Shown in pieces: positions 25,095 through 37,627 of a stretch of DNA of 64,000 bases. The notes below the pieces were generated by a model. The model was not told where the DNA came from. It worked only from the letters and a program-made list of their open reading frames with translations, and did not search any database. This stretch comes from Chlorops oryzae (Eukaryota; Arthropoda; Insecta; Diptera; Chloropidae), in the NCBI GenBank assembly GCA_020466095.1, contig CM035809.1, positions 24,896,955 to 24,960,954 on the forward strand, given 5' to 3'. How positions within the stretch are numbered: position 1 is the stretch's first letter; each line of letters begins with the position of its first letter. The translations under genes and the position numbers were made by a program.

Positions 25095-25697
25095 ACTTAT
25101 GTTTTGAAAGAAATATTTCCTTTTAGGACCAAATTAAGTTTTTTCTAAATACTTAAGATCACGTCGTGTCAATTTAGTACTAATTTATGATATCTACCAT
25201 TCTAAAGACTTGTATATCACCTATTAATTTTGACATAATTTAGTACAATTTCGTGCAATTTAGTCAATTTAGTACACTTTAGTACAATTTAGAACATCTT
25301 TGAAGTCGAGTTCTAAGTAGTACGAAATTTCTTTAATAAAGAAAAACGTTAAATATTTTTGAATATAATTGTACTAAATATCATTGTACTAAATTGTACA
25401 ATTCTAAAGACTGGTATATCATTTTTGCCATAATGTAGTACAATTTCGTACAATTTAGTACACTTTAGTACACTTTAGTACAATTTAGTACACTTTAGTA
25501 CAACTTAGAACTTCTTTGAAGTCGAGTTCTAAGTAGTACGAAATTTCTTTAATAAAGAAAAACGTTATACTCTTTTCGAATATTATTGTACTAAAAATAA
25601 TTCATTCTTTCAAACTTATCACAATTTAGTACTCTTGTTGAATATTTTACTTTGTGGTGACTGAATTTCATGAAGCCTTTTTTGCGATTAGGTATTA
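25095..25697 (-). repeat. TAGTAC-rich repeat, arm 2 of the inverted pair
   Basis: Reverse-orientation partner of 21548-22149. The outer blocks are well conserved, while the number of GTACACTTTA/GTACAATTTA units in the middle differs, as expected for unequal slippage after duplication. Confidence 0.82.
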
Positions 25698-26734
25698 GGA
25701 GTTAATTGATAAACCAAAGACTCGGAAGTATGTAAAGGTCAAAAAACCAGTCATCGTCGTGTGTAGAAAAAACCTTCAAGAGATGAACTTTGAATTTCAT
25801 TTCGATCGAGCTTCTTCTTCTTTGGCATCAATCGAAATTTTTCTGAATGATCTCTCGAAACAGCTGCGATTTGTTGTTTGTTTACCCCACCTCCCCCCAA
25901 AAAAAATTGTTTTTTCCTTCGCTGATCTTTTCACAGTTTTTCTTTTATATTAACTGAAAAATTAACAATATTTCGAGATATTAAAAATAGCATGAATCGT
26001 CGTCTTCACACCTATTAGGAAAGCTCTTGTATCTCTAAACATTCGAATAAATACGCTTTTATGCAAGTCTGTGCTTGTGTCTATCTACGGGAAAGGGGGG
26101 CGGCTGCGCATCCGATACGTGGCTTTGTGAACGTTTTCTCTTTTTGCGATTTCATGCATACAGAGGCGTGCTGCTGCTTGTTTGTTGTCTGTTATTTATT
26201 TATTTATTATTACTATTTCTTATTTTGTTATTAACCTCCTTCCAAGAAAGGCAAAAATCGAAATGAAAATGCATAAAAAAAAATAAAGCTAATGAGTTTC
26301 GAAGACTCTTCGATGATTTTAAGCGTAGTTTGCATAGTTTTGAGCTTACTGGCAAGAGCTGCTGAGGTGAAGGCGGAAGAGTAAATATTTTCGATTAAAA
26401 TTGGTAAAAACAATTTCTGTATTTTTTTTTAAATTATTATTATTATTTTTTTTTTTTTTTACTTTCGCATTTAGTCATCCAGTTTTAATGTTTTTGTTGA
26501 CAAGTCTCTATTACGTACAATGTCTGATAATTTTTTTTTGCTCGATTCGAACGGCGGCGTAGAAAGTGAAAATTGACGCAATAGAGGCATGATGAAGCCT
26601 AAGTACAGTTGTTTGAAGCTGAGTGATGCATTAAGATTTTGACTGTAAGGCATTGGTGGATGATTTCTTGGAACTGCCTGGCTATTGTATTGCTAGATAT
26701 TGGAAACAATGTTGAGGCAATATTTTTGTAGCAT
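25698..26734. other. Intergenic, nothing recognised
   Basis: No gene or defined repeat. The 60-70 codon ORFs have no domains. Confidence 0.35.
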
Positions 26735-27099
26735 CCCTGCAGGAAATGTCAATAGTGAATCTATAATCTTTCTCTACTGACTGCGTCAACAGCACTACTG
26801 ACCAGTTATACCCGTCGCAGTGCTTTGCGTTATTGACATTTAACATTGAGTTGTCATTGAATGTCAACAGTAGACCGAAAAACGATTGACGAACTCTTGA
26901 CGTCGGTGGTATGATGGAGACAAAAGGAGTACTCTTTCGCTTTATAAGGAGACATGTTGTTAGATGAACTATACCTCTTGACAGTACAGTTTCTCTAATG
27001 AGACCGCCTATAAATACAGTTGACGTTGGAACTAGTTCTCTTGTCTATATTGACGTCAGTATAGACATGGGGCCATATGGCGACAGGCTTCCAGCAGGG
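26735..27099 (+). mobile_element. CCCTGCAGG-ended repeat, copy 2 (365 bp, both ends)
   Basis: Starts CCCTGCAGGAA and ends TTCCAGCAGGG, an 11-bp terminal inverted repeat with one mismatch. Bases 26735-27058 match 23731-24054 in reverse. Contains TGACGTCA, a palindrome. No ORF. The ends resemble those of the elements at 1325 and 12440 (CCCAGCAGG). Confidence 0.75.
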
Positions 27100-27878
27100 A
27101 TAGAATGGAGAAATTAATACAGAGAAAGAACTTCGTTCACGATATTGATTAAATGGTCTTAAAGTGTGTCCTTAAGACTCTATTACTCTTGACTTTAGGA
27201 AATTCTACGTAAAACGGCCCTACATGGCACATCCGAACCTCAGGCTTTTTATGGCCATTCTAAACAGAAATCATAATGTTCCTTCCATTCGCCTAACTCT
27301 AATTAAACCTTTTCAAAATTTGACATCCCTGAGAATCGCATCAATTTTTTTATTGAAATTTTTTTTATACCACTTAACTAAACCCAAAAATTTGATTGTG
27401 ATCCCTACTGTTTTGTTGACCCTCAGTTAAGTTATTTGATGCAAATTTTTCTTCGTTAAGTTTGCATGATGGGTGTTTTTCAGTGAATATTGTGACTTGA
27501 CTATAAAGTGTAACGAATTCTTAACCATTCTCAACCTTTTCCAATCTAATAGACACGCTCAAAAGTCTACTTTCATCATTCTAATTTATTTCTCTGCTAC
27601 TGATTCACTTCATTTATATTTGAAATTAATTTATATAATTTTCTCGAACGAGCTTGTCCCAAAAGGGCCTACTTATGAGCCTTAAGTTCTTACCGATCGT
27701 AACTTAACTTGAACTCAGAATTTTTGGCTAGATTCTCAAGTGAAATTGTACAGAAAAGATATCACAATCAGCTGATTCATTGGGTTAATTCAAGTTACTT
27801 AAAGACTTAATGGGAATTTCGAGGCTTCGATGTCATCATTCGAAATCGAAACTTTTTGCTCAACAAAAAAAAAAAAAT
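27100..27878. other. Intergenic, nothing recognised
   Basis: No supported gene; two ORFs of about 70 codons lack domains. Confidence 0.35.
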
Positions 27879-28396
27879 GTTTATTTTTATTTGAAAAAGG
27901 GACAAAAAACAAGCCTTAAGAAAGCTACACGAAGAAACCTGAATGATAAAACCTTTTATAGACACAAATTAACCAATTACTTCGTTTCTTGCTGATTCAC
28001 GTACCAAATCTGAAGCTGAAAAGCTCGATGAAGCAGCAAAAAATTTAAATTTTGAAGAAATTCAAGGTCACCCCAAACTAGTTAATTAAACACCGTGGAT
28101 ATAAAAATTTGTTTTGTGTATTATTTGGAATTTTAACTATAAAAAACTTAATTTGTTTTTTATTTGAAAGTTTGGACAAAAACAATGACCTGTAACGAAA
28201 GCTACAAGAAGAATTACCTGAGGATAATTTTAAACTTTTATAGACAGAATTATGTCCAATTGCACTCGTTTCTTGGGTCGTCAAAGTACCAAATCTGAAG
28301 CTTAAAAGCTCGATTGAATTTTGCACAAATTTTATGAATTTAATATTTTGACAGCAAATTCAATTTTGGGTCACCCCAAACTAGTTAATTAAACAC
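27879..28396. repeat. Diverged tandem duplication, about 220-240 bp per copy
   Basis: Copies at about 27879-28092 and 28154-28396 share TTTTATAGACA, GTACCAAATCTGAAGCT, AAAAGCTCGAT and end with ACCCCAAACTAGTTAATT. They differ by many substitutions and indels, so the duplication is old. No ORF spans both. Confidence 0.8.
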
Positions 28397-29154
28397 GCGC
28401 TTTCAAATCGCTTTCAAGTATTTTAAGGGGGTTTTTGGTTAAAAATTGAATGGAAAAATTCCTCAAAATGCAAAAAAAATTCCCAAATTTGGCAACACTG
28501 ATTTGGATAGGCCGACAAAAACAAGTTGTGTATTTTGTCAATAAAAAAAAAATAAGGCTATAAATTTATTTGATTAATAGTCTTCGCAAAGAGACCAAAG
28601 AGTAAAAAGCTGGTTTGAAGAAAGTATTGATTTCTTCAGATAAAAATGTTATGAACAAAAAAATAAAAAAAATAAGCTAAAATTTATTAATAAAAATATA
28701 AAAAATAATAAAAAATGTTAAAAAAATATAATTTAAAAAATAATAAAAAAAAATAAAAAAAAAAAATAAAAAAATAAAAAAATAAAAAAAAATAAAAAAA
28801 TATAAAAAAATAAAAAAAAATAAAAAAAATAAAAAAATAATAAAAAATTTAAAAAATAAAAAAAAAATAAAAAAAATAAAAAAAATATAAAAAAAATAAA
28901 AAAATTAAAAAAATTTAAAAAAAATAAAAAATTTAAAAAAAATATAAAAAATTAATAAAATTCGTCAAAGAGCTAATGACGAATTGAGAAACATTTTCAA
29001 ATAGAAAAAAATTAGTACTTATTGCACGAAAATCGATAACAATATGTGAAGATAAAGCTCCACTTATCGACATGCGCCGGTAGATAACAAAAAAAAAATT
29101 TTTTTTTAACACATTCACTACTAATTTTGTTCGTCAACAACGGAACGATTTATC
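28397..29154. other. A/T low-complexity tract
   Basis: About 28660-28960 is almost entirely (A)nT units. Nothing else recognised. Confidence 0.6.
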
Positions 29155-29370
29155 GACCTTTTTGACTTTTGTTTGCAGAAGCATTCATTTTGTTTCGAAA
29201 CGCAAACCATAAAAGCTTTTTTTTTCAGAAAAAAATTGTTGATTAATTTCAATTGAAAAGTTTTATTTTATTCGAAAAGGGTTAAAGTTCTCGCTGAAAA
29301 ATTTTAAGTCATAAATAAAGCTTTCCTCTATCGAATTCATTTGAATTTAAGTTCAGTGAACGCTATTTAA
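29155..29370 (+). repeat. Direct repeat, copy 1 (about 216 bp)
   Basis: Matches 32906-33120 in the same orientation (shared TTTGACTTTTGTTTGCAG, GAAAAGGGTTAAAGTTCTCG, AAGTTCAGTGAACGCTATTT). No coding potential and no terminal structure seen. Confidence 0.85.
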
Positions 29371-30225
29371 AAAATAAAAAATAAAAAAAATTCAATAAAA
29401 GCCATAAGATGAAGGAAAGCCAAAAACGAATAACCGTTCCATTTTAATGCCTTTCTTAGAGCCAATAAAACTGTGCGAATGTTCAACAAAATGGAGGAGC
29501 AAAAAGATTGAAACATAATCAAATAACTGTATCATGCAAACATAATTAAAACAAAAAGGAATAAAAAAGGAAAGCAAAAGAAAATTCATACCGTATCATT
29601 AGTAATCATTAGAATAAAGTGTAGAGAGAGAGAGAGAAATTGAAGAGGAAAATTATTGCTACCGTTCCATGGTCGCTTTCCAGACTCCTCCCCATCTCGC
29701 ATTTCCCTCTTTGCACGCAAATTCGATCTGTTTTGCTGCCTTCTTTTTCTCTAAACTATTACTAAACATGATATGCGAAACAAATCTTTTTTTTTTTTTT
29801 GTGGCTGTCTTCTATCTCTCTCTCCCCACTTCTGCATACAATTTTCTGTCTGAGCGTCTCATACATATTTAAGTATGTATATTTATGGAGCATGGAGCGT
29901 ATAATTTACTTTGTGATACTGAAATAATGGAGCAGAGCTCTGTAATTTTATGTACATATATTTAAATTTAAATAATTCTTTTGCTTCCATATAATCACAG
30001 ATGTGCATACAACAGTATTTATTCTCGGAACAATGAATTTAATATGAGGAAGTCCGATAAAAGACTGAAGAGTTGCTAAAAGAAATCAAATTTAATGATG
30101 TCGTCACGTAGTGGGAAGTGGTTATGTGACATTTGTGTTTGTTTTTATTGTCAGTAATGTAGATGCAAATAGAACGACTATAGAAAATTTACTTAATGAA
30201 GAGTAGAAAGTACAATCATGTTAAT
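29371..30225. other. Intergenic, nothing recognised
   Basis: Includes a short (GA)n run at about 29622-29636 and a (CT)n run at about 29813-29824; no gene supported. Confidence 0.4.
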
Positions 30226-31145
30226 CGTTACAAAGTAATTGGTTCGTAGAGTATCATAATTGTTGTGCTTTCAAAATCGATTATAATAATCGAATCATAG
30301 GTAGAAATGTCCAGGCCTCTAGCACTTTTTAATGCCGAACTAATCCGAAAGTAATCGGTTCTTGTTTGGAGCCCTAAATATGAATATCTAAGTAATTTTC
30401 GATTTATTTTCAGACAACAGAAAAACTTTTATTTACAAAATTTTTTCGAATTTATAAATTATCTGAACTGGAAAAATTTTTTTTTTGAATATTTTTGGCT
30501 CGTTACAAAGTAACCGGTAGTAGTTTTGTCATGTAAAGTTGATATATTCTTTTAACCGTTAAATTTTGATACTCCCGATGATTGCGATTATCGTGTTCAT
30601 GCGCATTTGACTCGTTACAAAAATAACCGGTAGTTGCTTTGAGTTCTTGACCTCGGTTTTACCTTTTTGAATTGTTTATTTCTATTGTTTTATAGAATTT
30701 CTGTTGACTTCCACGTGTTTAGGAAGTGGTATTCATATTTGATGAACGTTTTTTCGACTCGTTACAAAGTAATCGGTACTTTTTTACAGTCAAGCTTAGT
30801 TTTTTAGTGTTATTTCTGCCATTCGAGAGACTTTTTTGAATGTCTTTGTTAGTCATTATAAAGTAACCGGTAGTTGGTGCGAATCATAAATCTCAATTTT
30901 TTTTTTCGTTTTGACTAGTTTTTAAGAATTTGAATTTTTTTTTTTTTAACAGAAGAGGGCTTTTCAATTCCTCCCGCAGTTCTTCTGACTTGTTTGTGAC
31001 TCGTTACTTAGTAACTGGTAGTGCAAATAAGCGAATATCACGCTGATTTGGACTTTTACCTCCATACATACTCCTATCTAAATGATTAGATAGAGTTGAA
31101 CCCATTAAATATTCACACGTAACGGTTAACGGTTACCTTGTAACG
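30226..31145. repeat. Degenerate array of GTTACAAAGTAACCGGTA motifs
   Basis: At least seven copies of a core like CGTTACAAAGTAACCGGTAG recur every 95-150 bp (near 30228, 30501, 30612, 30758, 30854, 30997, with an inverted form near 31116-31145), separated by diverged AT-rich sequence. The core AACCGGT is palindromic (ACCGGT). The related array in the Cyclin G intron (38645-39200) shares AAGTAACCGGTA. Confidence 0.75.
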
Positions 31146-32570
31146 AATACTTTTTATGTATTGAAGTTGAAGATAATGTAGAAAATCTATTGACTTTGAA
31201 TTGTATGTTAAGGCTTAAGTGTTCATTTTTATTTATTTATTTTTTCTTTGTTTAAGAAATCTTTTTGTAACACTGTAAGTTGATGTAATGAGCACGTAAT
31301 TGTATCGCTTGCTCTAGAAAAGCTCAATGACAATATGAGAAAATATTAAATGTGGCGCAAAATTACCTTACCTTACCGCACGTTCAAAAACTGAAATCGG
31401 AGCTGAAAAATACAAAATTGCTTAACAAATGAAAAAAGAGTGTTTCGAGGTTTTCGACAAAGGGAGCTTTTTTTATTTCCAAGAAAAAAAAAATTATATT
31501 AAATGAATGAACGAATATAGAATTATATAAAAGCGTATTCGAAATTATATACATCTGCTAGATAGCGAGACTTTTGAAGTGCATTCTTCATGATGATTTC
31601 GTAACGAAATATTTAGATTCGATGTGGGGCTCCATTCTAAACACATTTTCCATTTCCATAGAGCGTGCCATTTTCGTTGACGGATGAAGGGTAAGGAGTG
31701 TTGAGTGTTGGTACTCACTCAGTACAGATAAATGCGAAGCATATGAAAATGAAGTACTTTATACAATGAAAATTGGAATAAAAGAAAAAAAAGATCATTA
31801 TAAATATAGAGATGAAATGTTGATGATGGAGGAACGACTGCTTCTTTTTCCTTCATATACATACATACCTTCTTCATGTGCCTTCTTCATGTGCACTGAA
31901 TTCGAAACGAAATGATATGCTCCCAATTCAAATTACCATAAAGAATCGAATTGTTAAGCTCCACATAGCAACTGCACAGACTGATAGAATGTGAGTACCA
32001 ACAATAAGAAAATAAAAAGAATGAAAAACATTGAAGGAAAGAAAAAATGTTTAAAAAAATAAACATAAAATCGAGCAGAAGAACAAATTTGCTTTGAGGC
32101 GGCTCTGTAATTTATCTAACGGAAGCGAGGTTGAATGGCTCGTGTTGCGTTCTGAGCTTTATCTTTATGCGTTTTTCGAGTAATTTTAAAAGCAATGAAG
32201 ACAAATTGTATTGAAGGTTTCTATTTATTTTTCTTTAATTTGTTTTTTTTTTTTTTTATGTAAACAAAGTCAAAGTGGATCGATTACACTTAGAAAAAAA
32301 ATTGAACAAAAATTACAAAGGAAAACAAAAGGGAAAACTTTAATGATTACGGGAAATTGCTGATAATTTCATTTGCATTTAAATGAGCGTAAAAATGTGT
32401 AGGCACTTACGTACATCGTTAATTCCGATAATGGAAATTGCTATTTAATGTAGTGAGATAACGCAACGAACCGTAATTGGAGGCTAATCTTTATGACAGT
32501 TCATTTGACGGTATTCACATGAGTATGAATTACAGGTTGATAGAATTTGTAATTGGTAACATTTTGTATT
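31146..32570. other. Intergenic, nothing recognised
   Basis: No ORF, tRNA or defined repeat visible. Confidence 0.35.
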
Positions 32571-33425
32571 CGTTTTGTACTTTATTTAGTACAAATTTAT
32601 GATAATTTAAGTACGTTTAGTACTTTTTAGTACTTAGTACTTTTTAGTACTTAGTACTTTTTAGTACTTAGTACTTTTTAGTACATAAAGTATTTTTTTA
32701 ACTTTTAGTATGATTACTTTTGAAGTAGTTTGTACTTATGGTACTTTTAGTATTAGTACTTAGTACTTTTTAGTACTTAGTACTTTTAGCACTTTTATTT
32801 CGTTATTAGTATTTTTGAAGTCATTTTTAATACCTTTTAGTACCATATTTAGTACTTTTTACATTTCAAATCGCTTAAATCTTAATATAAAGGCAATGCA
32901 AGATAGACCTTTTTGACTTTTGTTTGCAGAAGCATTCATTTTGTTTCGAAACGCAAGCATAAAAGCTTTTTTTCAAAAAAAATTTTTTGAATTATCTCAA
33001 TTGAAATGTTTTATTTTATTCGAAAAGGGTTAAAGTTCTCGCTGAAATATTTTAAGTCATAAATAAAGCTTTCCACTATCGAAATCATTTGAATTTAAGT
33101 TCAGTGAACGCTATTTTAAAATAAAAAAATTAACAAATTCATTACTATTTTATAGTAATTTAAGTCTTTTTGTACTTTTTAGTACTTAGTACTTTTTAGT
33201 ACTTTAAGTATTTTTATTACTTTTAGTATGTTTATTACATTTTGAAGTAGTTTGCACTTATGGTACTATTAGTACTTTCTAGTACTTAGTACTTTTATTA
33301 CTTTTAGCACTTTTATTTCGTTATTACTACTTTTTGAAGTAATTTTTAATACTTTTTAGTACCATATTTAGTACTCTTATATATTAAAATCACTTAAATC
33401 TTTAAAAAAAGGCAATGCAAGATAG
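32571..33425. repeat. Duplicated TAGTAC tract with an inserted direct-repeat copy
   Basis: Two TAGTAC/TTTTTAGTACTTAG tracts (about 32571-32905 and 33150-33425) both end with a related block finishing GGCAATGCAAGATAG. Between them, 32906-33120 is the second copy of the 29155-29370 repeat. The order suggests a duplication of about 500 bp around the inserted segment. Confidence 0.78.
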
Positions 33426-33682
33426 AGGGACGCTCCCTTTTTAAGAGACTTCTTTGATTTAATCTTTAAGCAAAAACCACAGAAAATGTTTAAAAGAAAA
33501 CAGAACTTAACTTTTGGTATTATCCGAGGGAAAAGTTGGTCTAAAATTACTGACAACACTGCTCCTCTACGACATCTTTAGGAAGCTTTTTTTTTGGACG
33601 TTTCGCATTTAGTACGATTTTTCGATGCTAATGTAGCATCAAGTTGTACGAAAAATCAACCAACCGTGCATGGTAAACATTT

Positions 33683-33800
33683 GACCTATTCACATGGTCT
33701 GCTAAAATCCCTTCTAATGTTCTAAAGCTGTCAAACTCCATATATAAAAAGCATATTAGCACATTAAAAGGGATTTTAGCAGCCTTTGTGAATAGCCTAT
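33683..33800. mobile_element. Short MITE/foldback element
   Basis: The left part CTATTCACATGGTCTGCTAA and the right part are inverted copies sharing CTGCTAAAATCCCTT and the CTATTCAC outer block. About 115 bp, no coding content. Ends approximate. Confidence 0.65.
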
Positions 33801-34427
33801 TTTTATCACAAATCGGTTCAAAAATAAAATTTGGGGAACTCACGGCATTGTGCAGATTTTTCATACAAAAAGTTTAAAAAAAAGAGGTGGCAATATGACT
33901 CACATATCTAATTTATTCACCTTTTATGTTTACGCATCTTGAAGGTGACAACCATGGTTGCCATGCAATTTTCTCTTTGTTCTTGAAGTCGAAATTTGAA
34001 CTGTGAATAATAACCCTCGAAAAAAAAATTGTATGATTCATGAAATTGCACTCGTCGAACATATGTTTGCCAAGTATTGACATTATTGGGAAAATTTTGT
34101 TTGACATCAGCTTCGGTTGTTGCACTCAGTGTCATTTCAGCTGGCAGACCGAATTTTTTATACAGAAAAAGAGATACATTGCACCTATATAATATATGTG
34201 TAGATACTTATAAAAAGAATTAAATTAAATTGAAATTCAATACATTTTGGCAAGTGTTATTTTACCGCAGAAACCAAACCAGTTGGCTCAATTTAATTTT
34301 AACTTTTATGATGTGCATGCACTTGAACTCGTAAACCGATGGAGATATCTCATTTTATAAAGACGCAGTTCGATCGACACATCCATATATAAATAGTAAT
34401 ATAACAGTGATGGAAGAATTTCTTTAA

Positions 34428-34548
34428 CCCTTCAAAGAAATTTTCCCCCACATACTTTTAACGATTTATTGCGTTTACTGTTTACAGCAGCATTGCTGTC
34501 AATCGTTAAACTTTGTGAAGACAAATTTATTCCTGATGCGTTAAAGGG
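34428..34548. mobile_element. piggyBac-like MITE (121 bp) with TTAA target site
   Basis: TTAA occurs directly outside both ends (34424-34427 and 34549-34552). The element starts CCCTTCAAAG and ends CGTTAAAGGG. TTAA duplication with CCC..GGG ends is the known signature of the piggyBac superfamily. Internal inverted blocks TTAACGATT/AATCGTTAA add to the fold. No transposase. Confidence 0.78.
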
Positions 34549-34552
34549 TTAA

Positions 34553-36880
34553 AAAAGTACATACTTAAATTTATTTAAAATGTTTTTTTTCGGTATTTTT
34601 TTTATGATTGGCAGTTAGTGTAAGGACAAAATATGTAGGTTAAAAAAAGTTCCTTCACTTTTTTTTATTTATAAAATATTTATGTGTTTACCGAGTCGAG
34701 TTTCGGTCTTTGATTGCCCTAAATGGCCACACTATTATCGTCTGACTTTAAGTTTATCTTTCGTTTGTTAACATATTCGATTGTTATTCGAATGACGTCA
34801 TTGGAAATCGTTTGTTTACGTCGATTGACGTCACTTAATTTCTGATATCAAAAAACAAACTATGGAGTTTCTTTGCTTTTACTCAACTTAAGAAAGAAAT
34901 TATAAAAAGAAAAAAAAACTTATTAAAAATGCTCTAAAACACGTTATGTAGGAAGCTTTTTTTCAATATATAATGCTAATAATTTCATCGATACTATTTA
35001 ATATAGATTAATTCTTTTTATCTATTTATTTATTATTAACATTTTATTTATTTTTCATTTATTATTATTATATTTTTTCATATTATTATTTTATATTCTT
35101 TAATTATTATTATTCATTTCCTTATAATTCGAAATTAATATTTTTTTTATAAATGAAGTTCATAAAAATATTTTAAAACCTTCGAGGTTGATTGATTTAT
35201 TCTATTTCATTCATTGTCTATAGTTGAAATAATCCCAGACGACTTTATGAGACTTTATTTTGCTATTCTTCGTTAAAGAATTTATTAATAATTAATTTGT
35301 TATTCTAGTTTTTAATGCAGATTAACTTCTTTGTTGTATAATCTTTCGCAAGCGCTCTACAATCTGACAAAAAAAAAATTCACAGCTTTAAGGTCATTTT
35401 CTCATGGAAATACAGTCAAACTTCAATAAGATGAATCATCATTATTTAAGGAATTCATTCAAATTTAATTTAAAAAAATAACTAAATTTTCTCTAAACTT
35501 TATTGTCGATTGATATGCCAAGGTGTAAGGATAAAATGCTACTTTTAATTTTTAACATTAACGGAAGCTAATAGTCGCCTCAAATACTTCTCATTCAAAT
35601 TTTTATCGATTTTAAGGCTATTTTGCATTTTTATAGCTTGGTATTGAATATCCAAAAGGAGTTTGACATGAAATGTGTCCAGAGTATTTGACTTCTTCTA
35701 TTGTCGAGCAGATTCGCTAAAATTTTAGTAATTTTGATTGCTTTCAACGTTTAACGCGTTTATCTCAACATTTATCGAACTGCGCAATATTCCAGTCACT
35801 GAACGATTTTATGAAAAAATAATAGCAATATTGTCACCATTTCGTAACCTGAATTTTAAAAATTTATTTATATGTTATTGTTGTACACTTAAATTAAAAA
35901 GCCCATAATTTGAAGCCCCATTGAAAAATGTCACAAAATATCTTAAGGTAACCATTATATACTGAATAACCTCTTTATAAGTTTCCGCTCGATTCGAATC
36001 TCCTATGGCTTTGTTTACAATTTGAGATTTACTTTTTGAGTACCATATCAGCAAAATATTTTATTATTGAACTTTTGTATATAAATAAAATTTTCAATTA
36101 TTTTATTTATTTTAATATTTATTAATGTTATTTATTAATAATCAAATTTTTAGTCATTTAATGAATTTCTAAGTCTCCTAAAATTTCCATGCTTAAGAAT
36201 TCGTTAATGAAATATTTGAAGGACACTACATCCCAAAGTGTCCTTATTGATTTCAATTTTATTTGAATTTTATTTTGATGTATTTCGTTTGATTTATTTT
36301 ATATTTTATTATATTAATTTTTTGTTTTATTTTTATTTTATTTTATTTTATTTCATATTTTTTTATTCCAGATAATTAATATATTCTGAGTACAATTTTC
36401 GAATGAATTTCTTAAGTACTTCCTCAAAAGAATTTCCAATGCAATCTAGCCTCATTTTTTGCAGTTATTTTCTGCTATATTCCCCCAGATGACTTGGTCA
36501 TTCATTCATTTATTTTAATTTTAATTTTTTTTTTGTGTATTCATTTTATTGTTAAATTTTTATTGTTATATAATTTCTTTAGTATTTGTACTTTTTATTG
36601 TTGCATTTAAACTTTTATTGACTCAACAAACAACTTTTTATCTATCCACAGACTGTAAGTTACAACTGAGAAACCTAAAAAAAATTTAAAAAAAAATCGC
36701 TTTCATACATTCCGTCACGAATTTCTCGCAGTGTATTAAGCAATTTAAACACTGAATTCCAAAAATACTCAAACCAGCACGATATATATTTCTTTTAAAA
36801 AGTGCTATCGAATTGCCTAAGAAGCAATCGAATTTAATTGAAAAGCGATTTCCAGTAGACCAACTTCAAAAGAAAGGTCT
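34553..36880. other. AT-rich tract upstream of Cyclin G
   Basis: Repeated ATTTATTATTA-type low complexity (about 34990-35140, 36060-36140, 36290-36360). No gene recognised. May contain Cyclin G regulatory DNA; this is not shown by the sequence. Confidence 0.35.
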
Positions 36881-37627
36881 ACACTCTAAGAAAAAAAATA
36901 AGTGCAAGTGTTTATTATCGTAAAAAGCATTGAGCTCACATAATAAACCGAAAATTGTACTTTTTTTCGATCAAAAAGCGTACATTTTGCCTTGTAGGGA
37001 CACACTGCAAAAAAAAAAATAAATTTTTCAAAGACAAAAAAGTGTTTTTGAAAAAACGTTTGAGGGCTTTGTTTGTTGTTTGCAAATTGTACTCCTTCTA
37101 AAAAAGAAATAAACGGAGAATTGTACTAAGGTTGCTGAGAACCAAAAAAAGAGTGTGATTTATTTAAATAAAACTCGCTCTCTCTCTCTCAACGACCGGT
37201 GTGTGCAGAACAAGTAGCAAACAATTTTTTTTATTTTCGGTTAAAATTCGTACACTGAGAGAAAAGAATAACTAGTTTGGGCGCCTTGCAGTGAAGCACC
37301 AGCAGCAACAAGAGTATTTCTGCAAGTGTAACTCAATTGAAAGTTTTAAAGCGCAAATTAGTTTCTTTGAAAAAAATCTCAAAAAATCAAGTACACTGAA
37401 AAAAAGTTTTTAAGCATTAAGATTGAGAGTGCTTGAAGTTGAAATTATTTTTTTCTCAAGTACTCGCTGATATCGCAAAAAAAAAATTTTTTTTTTTTTA
37501 AATAAGCTTAAAAATTTTCTTGGCTGAAAATAAAATCAAACAAAGACACATTTTTCGAGCCTATTTACCTACCAATCGATCAATCAATCAATCAATCAAT
37601 CGATCAACTCAACTGATCTGAAATCTC
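36881..37627 (+). promoter_or_regulatory. Presumed Cyclin G promoter and 5' UTR region
   Basis: Immediately upstream of the first Cyclin G-associated ORF. Contains a (CT)n tract CTCGCTCTCTCTCTCTC at about 37174-37190, the kind of site bound by GAGA factor at fly promoters, and an (ATCA)n run at about 37577-37608. Transcription start not determinable from sequence. Confidence 0.4.

Noticed and set aside
28660..28960. Possible matrix attachment or replication origin in the (A)nT tract
   Set aside because: Only low complexity supports it; similar tracts occur several times in the window.
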